Shown here: positions 42,855 to 50,070 of the stretch, one piece after another | Layout: each line of letters starts with the position of its first letter | Numbering within the stretch: the first letter of the stretch is position 1 | Assembly (NCBI RefSeq): GCF_003366055.1 | Contig: NZ_CP025544.1 | Location: 62,001 to 126,000, forward strand | Direction of reading: 5' to 3' | Length of the DNA stretch: 64,000 nucleotides | Source: Candidatus Chromulinivorax destructor | GTDB lineage: Bacteria > Babelota > Babeliae > Babelales > Chromulinivoraceae | Position numbers and translations under genes: made by a program | Notes under the pieces: generated by a model | The model's database searches: none | Told to the model about the DNA's origin: nothing | The model's input: the letters and a program-made list of their open reading frames with translations, nothing else

Positions 42855-43301
42855 CAGGGGTGCACATCAATGAAACTGGTCAAAGCAGTCTGATTATGCA
42901 AACAAAAGGGACTGTATAATGAAGACACAAGTTACGCCTGAAAAGAGTCGTGCTACCCAACCCGCCACATTTTGGTCTTATTGGGTCTGACCTGCGCTTA
43001 AAAAAATCGATGAATAATCATTTGTTTACCTATCTAATACGCAATATATACATCGTAATAATCGCATGCGCAGACAACTCCCCTTTTCTATCATCATGTG
43101 TACATTTGTGTAGTGTGTGCGTACGTATCTGTATAGATATGCAGTCAGGCGTATAGGGGTCGTGTAGGCATAGGTCTAAAATGTCTTCCATAATAATCAT
43201 AGAGATCTTTTACTACCTACCACTTTATTTTTAAACTATTTTGTTCAATACTAATGAAAGCAACGTAAATATTATTCATATATAACGAAAAGGTAATCCC
43301 T

Positions 43302-45173
43302 ATGAATCATTTCTTTAAATCTCTTTTATTTACCCTTGCTATGCCTTGCTTTATCTCAGCTGGCGCCATGGGTGTACAAATGCAACCAGTATCTGTCCAT
43401 GATATGTTCAAAGATCTTACCGAAGAGCAAATCGTTGCTTATATGGAAGAAGGACAACGTGAGATGGAACGTATCATGACCAAAGGAACTCCAGAAGAAC
43501 AAGCTGAGTTCATGAGAATGATGGAAGATACTATGAAAAGTTTTTCACCAGAAGATTTTGAAGAGATTAATAAAATTGCTCAAATCGTAGAACCTTTGTT
43601 ATTAGAAAAAGAAGCAGAAGCTTTTAAAGCGCAAGAAGCTAAAACAATTAAACCTGAGCCTATCAAAGAACCACGACAAGAGATGGTCTCTGGAGATTCT
43701 TCATTTGAATATATGCTGCATAGAATTAATAAAACGATCAATGGAATTTTATTAAAAGTAAAAAGTGATGTGACGTTAACATCAGTATTAAAACAGTGGG
43801 ATAAGAAAGAAACATTTAACGAACTTGTTCGTTTACTCCAAGCTTTGAATAATAAAAACATTTTAGCGATATTAACATCCGCTAAGAATGATGATATTAA
43901 AAAGCTTAATGAGACCATAGAAAATTTTTCTAAACGCTTAGAAATAGAAAATAAGCAGTTTAACGTAGCAGATACGTTTGGTTTAGAAATTGATAAAGCA
44001 ACATCAGATGCAAACGTACTGAAATTTAATAAAATATTAGAATTCTTCTCTGGTGCAACAGAGACATTATTACCAATGCTGACAAAATTCTTACAAGAAT
44101 TTGAACCAGAGGCATTAAAATTAGCAAAAGAACATGATGACAAAGCAAAATCTTCATTAGATGCTGCAAAACAAATTGAAAAAATAAAACGTCCAATTGG
44201 TGCTTACACAGGTATAGATAATAATCCGTCGTATGGTTCATCTGCAAATTACAACCCTGCTCGCAATGATTACGCAGGCCAAAACTATACAAGCGCATCG
44301 CCACAAAGTCGCAGAGCTCAAAACAAAATGAACTATAATGGCGGCGCTGGTAATAGCCAAGGCGCTCCAAACTCTTCTTCTATGCCAGGCGCACCAGCAG
44401 CTCCTGCAGACAAAACCATCAAAAAAGAAGATCCAAAAGAGAAAAAGCCTGAAGACAAAAAAGCTGATGCATTAAAACCAGTCATCGATAAAATTGAACG
44501 ATATGATGACATGTTTGATAATGCTTCTTACGATGAATATCGCAAAGCATTATCAAAAGCTGGCGATATTTATAAGCCATACGGCAAAGAGTTGCTTAAT
44601 ATCGATGATTTTAACAATAATTATAATCGCGAATCTATTACCAACCCTTATTTCAATGGACCAATATCACAACAAGAAAGAAGCTTGCGATCTTCATTGC
44701 AACCAAACTTACAAAAATATAACGAAAAATCAGCAGAATTTAAAAAAGCTACGCAAAGTGCTCATACCTATTACGGAACACTCAAAGCATTAATTGATGC
44801 AGCTCTACCAGATATCAAAGAGCTGAAATCAATTGTAGATGCAACTAGAACAAGTCTACCATCTCTCAACGTATCAGAGCTTGATAAGTTGAATAACTCA
44901 CCTGCGCTTAAAAAACTAAAATCACGATTCCAATCGTATGAAGGTTTATTTAATAGCACCCAAAAAGAGTTACAAAATAAACACAAAGCTCATAAAATAG
45001 AAAAAGATAACGCAGAAGAAACAAAAGCGTACAACGAACTACAAGCAAAGGTAGAAAGTTTACACGGCCTTGATCGCGTTATACTTGACACTCGCGCATC
45101 ATTTGATTTATTAGATCGAGCAATAAAAGCCGAAATCAAACGTAAAAAACGAGATGCTGGTAAAGTTAATTAA
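43302..45173 (+). CDS. large secreted coiled-coil protein of unknown function
   Basis: 623 aa with a signal peptide (cleavage near ISAGA). Residues 35-105 are acidic and helical (EEQIVAYMEEGQREMERIM). Residues 130-300 form long helices. A Pro/Asn/Ser/Gly-rich linker (~300-360) leads to a KKEDPKEKKPEDKK spacer and a second helical region (370-615) with a basic end. It is probably periplasmic or surface-exposed, perhaps structural. No domain is recognised. A perfect palindromic terminator follows. Confidence 0.82.
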   Translation: MNHFFKSLLFTLAMPCFISAGAMGVQMQPVSVHDMFKDLTEEQIVAYMEEGQREMERIMTKGTPEEQAEFMRMMEDTMKSFSPEDFEEINKIAQIVEPLLLEKEAEAFKAQEAKTIKPEPIKEPRQEMVSGDSSFEYMLHRINKTINGILLKVKSDVTLTSVLKQWDKKETFNELVRLLQALNNKNILAILTSAKNDDIKKLNETIENFSKRLEIENKQFNVADTFGLEIDKATSDANVLKFNKILEFFSGATETLLPMLTKFLQEFEPEALKLAKEHDDKAKSSLDAAKQIEKIKRPIGAYTGIDNNPSYGSSANYNPARNDYAGQNYTSASPQSRRAQNKMNYNGGAGNSQGAPNSSSMPGAPAAPADKTIKKEDPKEKKPEDKKADALKPVIDKIERYDDMFDNASYDEYRKALSKAGDIYKPYGKELLNIDDFNNNYNRESITNPYFNGPISQQERSLRSSLQPNLQKYNEKSAEFKKATQSAHTYYGTLKALIDAALPDIKELKSIVDATRTSLPSLNVSELDKLNNSPALKKLKSRFQSYEGLFNSTQKELQNKHKAHKIEKDNAEETKAYNELQAKVESLHGLDRVILDTRASFDLLDRAIKAEIKRKKRDAGKVN

Positions 45174-45193
45174 CTTATATTACATCTATGATT

Positions 45194-45238
45194 ATAAAGA
45201 GAAAGGGGTGCAATGCACCCCTTTCTCTTTATTTTTTA
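45194..45238 (+). terminator. perfect palindromic terminator
   Basis: 19-bp arms around one base (ATAAAGAGAAAGGGGTGCA and its complement), then ATTTTTT. Confidence 0.9.
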
Positions 45239-45505
45239 TACAATAAAATTCCCATTTCTCTTCGCCCTGCCTTACAAAAAACGACTCACAGCATCAATCG
45301 GCTATACAGACTTTTTATTTTCTTCCCCCCCAAAAAAAATAAATACAATAAAAAATCATTAAAAAATTATTTATATGCAATCTTCATTTTTAACTCTTTT
45401 ATAACTCTTTATAATTCTTTTTAAATCTTCCTTATTCCTTTTTTATTATTCCTTATTTATTATTCCTTAAAATTCTTTGTATTCAATTCTTTTCTTTGTA
45501 TTTGA

Positions 45506-45556
45506 GAAATTATAATCCCCCCCCAGAACTCTTTCACCAGGGGGGATTATAATTTC
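45506..45556. repeat. 17-bp hairpin with six-base C and G runs
   Basis: Arms GAAATTATAATCCCCCC (45506-45522) and its exact complement (45540-45556), 17-nt loop. It has no T-tract and the C/G runs are unusual in this AT-rich genome, so it is not a typical terminator. Confidence 0.7.
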
Positions 45557-45875
45557 TACTCCCCGGCGCAAAAAAAAATTTGGTAGCCTCAAAAATTAAA
45601 CAATCATTGATAATATGCAAAAAAATCGCGTAAAAAAATACAATACAGCTCAATCAAAAAAGCAAAAAACAACCCTCTCAATCACCTATTTTCAATTAAA
45701 AATAAAAAATATAACCAATCAAAAAAAGTAAAATCACATAAAAAATCATCTATTATACGAAATCTCAACGCAAAAAAGAACAAATGATACAATTGCAATA
45801 AATTCTTTAAAAAACCCTGCACGCAAAATAATCATCAAAAAAAGAGTAAAAAGCTCCATACAAATTAATACCAGT

Positions 45876-45939
45876 AATCGCAGATGAGCGAAGCGATATC
45901 GTAGGTTTTTATCCATATGTAAATTTAGTTCACACAGCC
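45876..45939 (-). mobile_element. MITE-like element, short fragment
   Basis: GATGAGCGAAGCGATATCGT and the end AAATTTAGTTCACACAGCC followed by TA, which also begins the flank of the next copy. Confidence 0.75.
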
Positions 45940-45941
45940 TA

Positions 45942-46145
45942 AGTTCTGTAAAACAAATTTTCACCAGAGAATTTTGCCCTGCGATTTCTATAAAAACTCA
46001 GAGAATCAGAATGATCTGGATGCATAACAAACTCTTTTTTAAAATAAAAAAGAGTGACCTGGCCACCGCCAACCACACCTCAAGAGATAAGCTCAGCGAT
46101 ATGGCAAGCCTGTATCTTATTTTTTTAAATTTGGTCCACACAGCA
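45942..46145 (-). mobile_element. MITE-like element, reverse copy
   Basis: A ~204-bp copy from AGTTCTGTAAAACAAATTTT to AAATTTGGTCCACACAGCA. It abuts the previous fragment at one TA (45940-45941). It contains AGAGTGACCTGGCCACCGCC. Confidence 0.75.
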
Positions 46146-46541
46146 CAATATAATTAATGCTTGTATTATGCGAAATGCAGCGACAAAATCAAACAGCTTA
46201 ACTTTATAAAATCTTCTTAATAAGACTCATATAGTAAAACAGAAAAACTAAAAAAATACTTTAAATAAAACACTTGCAACAGAATTAAAAAATAGAAAAT
46301 AAATAAAGTTGATTTAATTTAAAATTGTTAACATAACTATATAAAAATTGTAAAAAATACTATTTCAAAGAAAAAAAGTGTCACTCACTCTAATTTTCTT
46401 GTTTTTTATTATTACAGTGCACGCAAAAACGCATTTTGTGCTTTAAACAAAGCCTTTTTATGCATGTGATTTTTTATAAAAACATACAATTATGCACATT
46501 TTGATAAAAATTTTAACTCAATTATCTTAAATAAAACTCTA

Positions 46542-46743
46542 GGCTGTGTGAACCAAATTTAAAAGTTGTGTACAATCCTACGATATCGCTTCGCTCATCT
46601 CCGGAAACATTGGTGGCGGCAGCCACGTTGCGCTTTTTTAGTTTAAAAAAAGAGTGCATCAGGCCCACTGGCCTGCAAATTCCCGGAGTTTTTGTAGAAA
46701 GCGTAGGGCGAAACTCTTTGGTAAAAATTTGGTTCACAAAACC
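46542..46743 (+). mobile_element. MITE-like element, best-preserved copy
   Basis: 202 bp with inverted ends GGCTGTGTGAACCAAATTT and AAATTTGGTTCACAAAACC (19 bp, two mismatches), flanked by TA on both sides (46540-46541, 46744-46745). The core has GATATCGCTTCGCTCATC, GTGGCGGCAGCCAC and GCATCAGGCCCACTGGCC. This copy is the reference for orientation in the other entries. Confidence 0.85.
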
Positions 46744-46782
46744 TAGGATATTGTTCACACAGCTTGATATATAATTTCATGC

Positions 46783-46816
46783 AAAAAAGGGAAAGCCTAC
46801 AAGCTCTCCCTTTTTT
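46783..46816. terminator. terminator hairpin
   Basis: AAAAAAGGGAAAGC with GCTCTCCCTTTTTT (one mismatch), 3' of the minus-strand gene at 46838. Confidence 0.75.
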
Positions 46817-46837
46817 AATAATCATAGAAAAATATAA

Positions 46838-47125
46838 CTATCTTTCATTATCAAAAGACATCCAAAAATCTTCGCATCGCTCAAGCAAATCTTGCTCCCA
46901 GCAATATTCTTTCTCTGACACTTGTAATTCACCTAGGTCAACAAACTGATCACACAACACTATCAAATCTTGAAACAAACTCGAATCGCGCTCACCAACC
47001 ATAGTTGGAATCGGTCCCCACTCTTCACGAGCAAGTTCAGAATCAAAACTGTCCTGACTACAATAATGCACATGAGGCAAAAATATCAGCGTCACTGCTA
47101 ACACAAAATTTTTATATATTTTCAT
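46838..47125 (-). CDS. small secreted acidic protein
   Basis: 95 aa from the ATG at 47125 (AGGG upstream; a TTG at 47149 is possible). Signal peptide (MKIYKNFVLAVTLIFLPHVHYC), then an acidic chain with paired Glu/Asp and Trp (EKEYCWEQDLLERCEDFW). No family recognised. It is the last gene of a minus-strand run of secreted proteins. Confidence 0.65.
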   Translation of the reverse strand: MKIYKNFVLAVTLIFLPHVHYCSQDSFDSELAREEWGPIPTMVGERDSSLFQDLIVLCDQFVDLGELQVSEKEYCWEQDLLERCEDFWMSFDNER

Positions 47126-47192
47126 ACAACAACCCTGATTTTTATACAATTTTTTTACGACACAACCATCTACTTACAACATACAACATGCG

Positions 47193-47606
47193 CTAATTTT
47201 CAATTTTTTTAATAAACGAATCGAGCACGCAAACTGCAATAGCAGGTGCCATTAATTCTATAATTTTACATCTATCTACATGATCATACAAAACAAATAA
47301 AGGCTTTACTAAATCTAAAGGCTCTTTAATAGCTGATTCACGTTCCTCATATGATAAATAAGCAAGCTCCCAATGATAACCTTCTTCATCAGCTCTTTCT
47401 GTTGTTTCATAAATAAATTGTGCTAAATCTTGCAATTGAGGCAAAAAATTACATTGCTCAACAAAAATAGAAACATTCGTTTGAAAATTATAAATAGAAT
47501 CTACAGTCTCACCATGCACAAGCCGCAAAGATCTCTCATGACTGCAAAACATTTGCTGTGATAGCACACATAATAAAAATATAGATAAAATTCTACACCT
47601 GTTCAT
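47193..47606 (-). CDS. small secreted protein of unknown function
   Basis: 137 aa with ribosome-binding site GGAG and a signal peptide (MNRCRILSIFLLCVLSQQMFC). The mature part is helical and acidic (LQDLAQFIYETTERADEEGY), with a weak resemblance to the gene at 46838 in the QDL..ERxxE region. It lies 17 bp from the upstream gene at 47624, so the two are probably co-transcribed. Confidence 0.68.
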   Translation of the reverse strand: MNRCRILSIFLLCVLSQQMFCSHERSLRLVHGETVDSIYNFQTNVSIFVEQCNFLPQLQDLAQFIYETTERADEEGYHWELAYLSYEERESAIKEPLDLVKPLFVLYDHVDRCKIIELMAPAIAVCVLDSFIKKIEN

Positions 47607-47623
47607 ACAATACCAATCTCCAG

Positions 47624-48058
47624 TTATTCAACCTCTTTTTCACCATCAAAATAAGATAATCCTAATGATGTATACATATCATCACCAGTGATAACTTTTT
47701 GATTAAAAAAATCTTGTCCATGATCTGACGCATTCATCGTAATTTCATCGGTATCAACCAAGCAATAATCTTCAATAACATCAAGACTTTCGCTTGTACA
47801 ACTATGACAATTTTCTACTTCATCCAAATCCTGAAGATAGAAATAAATTTTTACCGCCTCACGAGAAATAAAAATATTCTCTAAATCATCTTCACATTGA
47901 GAATCAACGTCTTGAAATAATTTTTTTGATGAAACTCGTGCAACCAAGCCATGAGTCTGAAAACTTTCTGCTAGCTCAATTTCAGCATTTTGACTCGTAA
48001 AAATTGTATCTACAAAAGAAACACACGCGATTAAATTGAGGATTAATTTCGTCTGCAT
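47624..48058 (-). CDS. small secreted acidic protein
   Basis: 144 aa from the ATG at 48058 (GAGG upstream; a GTG one codon earlier is possible). Signal peptide to about residue 21. The mature chain is acidic with Cys residues (SQCEDDLENIF, ENCHSCTSES). No family recognised. First gene of a likely operon with 47193. Confidence 0.65.
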   Translation of the reverse strand: MQTKLILNLIACVSFVDTIFTSQNAEIELAESFQTHGLVARVSSKKLFQDVDSQCEDDLENIFISREAVKIYFYLQDLDEVENCHSCTSESLDVIEDYCLVDTDEITMNASDHGQDFFNQKVITGDDMYTSLGLSYFDGEKEVE

Positions 48059-48261
48059 CACACCTCAAAACTTATGTATGATTAATAATTATAAAAAACA
48101 AGTTTAACCAATTGCATAATAAAATTCAATTAGTATACTTTTAAATAGATCGCATCAGAGTTATAGACAAACAAGAACTGCAACTATTCTCTCAAATAGT
48201 TCACCACAGTCTCCTATCGATCTCATACATGATGCGGCAAAAAAAATTGTCGCCAACGCAA

Positions 48262-48298
48262 AAAGGGCCCAGGTTTATCCTGAGCCCTTTCTCTTTTT
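48262..48298 (-). terminator. terminator of the ankyrin gene at 48323
   Basis: 12-bp arms AAAGGGCCCAGG/CCTGAGCCCTTT (one mismatch), loop TTTAT, T-run on the minus side. Confidence 0.8.
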
Positions 48299-48322
48299 TA
48301 AAATTTCACACCGCAAGGCATC

Positions 48323-49006
48323 TTAACTTATAATACACGATGATTCATCTTCATGGGCAAACAACTCTAACACGCAAGATACTTCATGCTGCTCTGCAAA
48401 TGATTGTGCGCTAATGCCTGCTCGATTACGACGATCAACTTGTGCGCCAGCTCGCAAAAGCTGTAATACACAAGATATATGCTCGTGCGTTGGAAAATTT
48501 TTGTACTGTATAACCGCATACAATAATGGCGTAGAACCATGCTTGTCAGGCATATTTGCTAAAACTTGTAAATCATTAAAATCACAACCATTATGAAATT
48601 CATAATGATTCAAAAGTTCAGACACAGCACGCACATTTCCGTACTCAGCTGCAGCGCACAGCAATGTTTTGCCATCTTGATTGTCATAATAAACACAATC
48701 AGAATGAGATTGACAAATCAATGACGGCATCGCTTTATGATCTTTTTCTTTTATTGCAGAAAACAGTTGTAAATTATCATACATAATTGAAGCATCTCTT
48801 GCTAAAAGAAAAGTCGGCGCATCAAAAAAATCAATTGAAATTTCTTGCCGATCACTCCTGTCATGCAAAGGCAGACCTTGCTCCATCAAATCAAAATCTT
48901 GCATACCAGCATTAACAATGCTTAATTGAGAATCTTGAGATGCAAAAAAAATATCAGATCCAAAAATAAACATACAACTTATCATAAAAAAATATCGATT
49001 ACACAT
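48323..49006 (-). CDS. secreted ankyrin-like protein with C-terminal CaaX box
   Basis: 227 aa from the ATG at 49006 (a GTG at 49024 is an alternative). Signal peptide (MCNRYFFMISCMFIFGSDIFFAS). Ankyrin repeats begin near residue 95 (KTLLCAAAEYGNVRAVSELL, STPLLYAVIQYKN, VLQLLRAGAQVDRRN). The chain ends in ESSCIIS, whose last four residues, CIIS, match a farnesylation-type CaaX box, although the N-terminal region is unlike that of the CVIS proteins at 1034 and 2108. It neighbours another CaaX protein at 49080. Confidence 0.82.
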   Translation of the reverse strand: MCNRYFFMISCMFIFGSDIFFASQDSQLSIVNAGMQDFDLMEQGLPLHDRSDRQEISIDFFDAPTFLLARDASIMYDNLQLFSAIKEKDHKAMPSLICQSHSDCVYYDNQDGKTLLCAAAEYGNVRAVSELLNHYEFHNGCDFNDLQVLANMPDKHGSTPLLYAVIQYKNFPTHEHISCVLQLLRAGAQVDRRNRAGISAQSFAEQHEVSCVLELFAHEDESSCIIS

Positions 49007-49079
49007 ACTATAAAAAACTTTCACTGGGTAAAAAATTACTGATAATTATAAAAATTCAGATCACACAAAATAGAAATTT

Positions 49080-49934
49080 TCAACTAATAGTACAAGAAAA
49101 TGGATCCTGAAGATCTTCTGTTAGTGCCACATATTCCATATGTTTAATAGTTATAGGGTCTAAAGATCTTGCAGATTTACCTTGCTCATTAACAAAATCA
49201 GGATTTGCGCCACATGCCAGAAGAAGGCGCATACAATCAGCAGATTCTTTAATAGATTCATGTCTTATATGCTTTTTTGTCAAATGTATCAAAGCTGTAT
49301 TTCCACTCTCATAAGGAATATCCACAATACCACGCAAAGACTTAAGACGGCTGACACCTCCTGCGCAATTATTTAAATTTATATCTTTATAATGCCGAAT
49401 TAAAAGTTCCATTGCTACATTATTACTACATTGCGCTGCTAAAGCAATCAAGGTAATGTTATCCTCATCATTCCCAAAAAAAACACAAGGGACACTACTT
49501 TTTTCAAGTAACTGTTGTACCGAGTAATGTTTATAAAATTTTATTGCACGACGTAACAATTCATTTGAATTATCTTGTGCTCCGCAATCTAAAAAAACCT
49601 GAATCATCTGAGAGTTATTATGATCTACTGCACAAGCAAAATAACTTAACCCGTTGCGATAACAACTTGCAGGATCAATACCTTGCAAAAGTAACGATCG
49701 AACTTGAGTACGATTATCATGTTTAATAGCTTGCAATAACAATTCGCCTCTATGTTCAACAACAGGCATAGCTATATCAACTTCATGTTCATCTTGATCT
49801 ACAACGACGTGGCAAGATGCACTATCTAAAAAACAAGCTTCTGTTTCTTGCAAAAGTTGGTCAGATGCGCTTAACATTACAACGTGCAAAACAACAAAAA
49901 GCATACAATTGAACATAAAAAATTTAATACGCAT
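49080..49934 (-). CDS. secreted ankyrin-like protein with C-terminal CaaX box
   Basis: 284 aa. Signal peptide (MRIKFFMFNCMLFVVLHVVM, cleavage near SAS). Diverged ankyrin repeats run from ~60 to 255 (ELLLQAIKHDNRTQVRSLLL, GNTALIHLTKKH, RLLLACGANPDFVNEQG). It ends DPFSCTIS; the terminal CTIS fits the CaaX pattern. Same layout as the gene at 48323 (signal peptide, acidic spacer, few repeats, CaaX), so the two are likely paralogues. Confidence 0.82.
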   Translation of the reverse strand: MRIKFFMFNCMLFVVLHVVMLSASDQLLQETEACFLDSASCHVVVDQDEHEVDIAMPVVEHRGELLLQAIKHDNRTQVRSLLLQGIDPASCYRNGLSYFACAVDHNNSQMIQVFLDCGAQDNSNELLRRAIKFYKHYSVQQLLEKSSVPCVFFGNDEDNITLIALAAQCSNNVAMELLIRHYKDINLNNCAGGVSRLKSLRGIVDIPYESGNTALIHLTKKHIRHESIKESADCMRLLLACGANPDFVNEQGKSARSLDPITIKHMEYVALTEDLQDPFSCTIS

Positions 49935-49990
49935 ACGATTTAAAAACTTTCATTATCTATCATGTTATTACTATAATTTATTATTGAGCA

Positions 49991-50025
49991 GATAAACCCC
50001 AAGTTTCTACAACTCAGGGTTTATC
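49991..50025 (-). terminator. terminator of ileS
   Basis: 9-bp arms GATAAACCC/GGGTTTATC with a 17-nt loop, between ileS and the ankyrin gene at 49080. Confidence 0.65.
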
Positions 50026-50070
50026 GTTATGTTTTGTTTTTCAAAAATTCAGAAAAGAAGTCATACAATC

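Larger units (their letters stand above)
42481..43301. other. mostly non-coding stretch
   Basis: 821 bp with the M48 promoter (42526-42554), a doubtful small minus-strand frame (42495-42695), a plus-strand extended -10 promoter (42847-42854) followed by a more GC-rich section to ~43170, and the upstream region of the gene at 43302. Confidence 0.5.
45174..46837. other. 1.66-kb gene-free region
   Basis: No convincing gene. In order: terminator (45194), T-rich low-complexity sequence with many ATTCCTT units (~45400-45480), a G/C-run hairpin (45506), three MITE-like copies (45876, 45942, 46542), an isolated end (TTGTTCACACAGCTTGA, ~46751-46767) and a terminator (46783). Confidence 0.75.

Noticed and set aside
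42950-43156. 68-codon frame on the plus strand
   Set aside because: No ribosome-binding site, odd Cys/Ile-rich composition and no support from neighbours; kept only as a possible non-coding RNA region.
45746-45964. 72-codon minus-strand frame
   Set aside because: Overlaps a mobile-element fragment; composition reflects the repeat, no ribosome-binding site.
46522-46774. Several open frames on both strands
   Set aside because: They are the six-frame readings of the best-preserved element copy; partial copies elsewhere do not keep the frames open.
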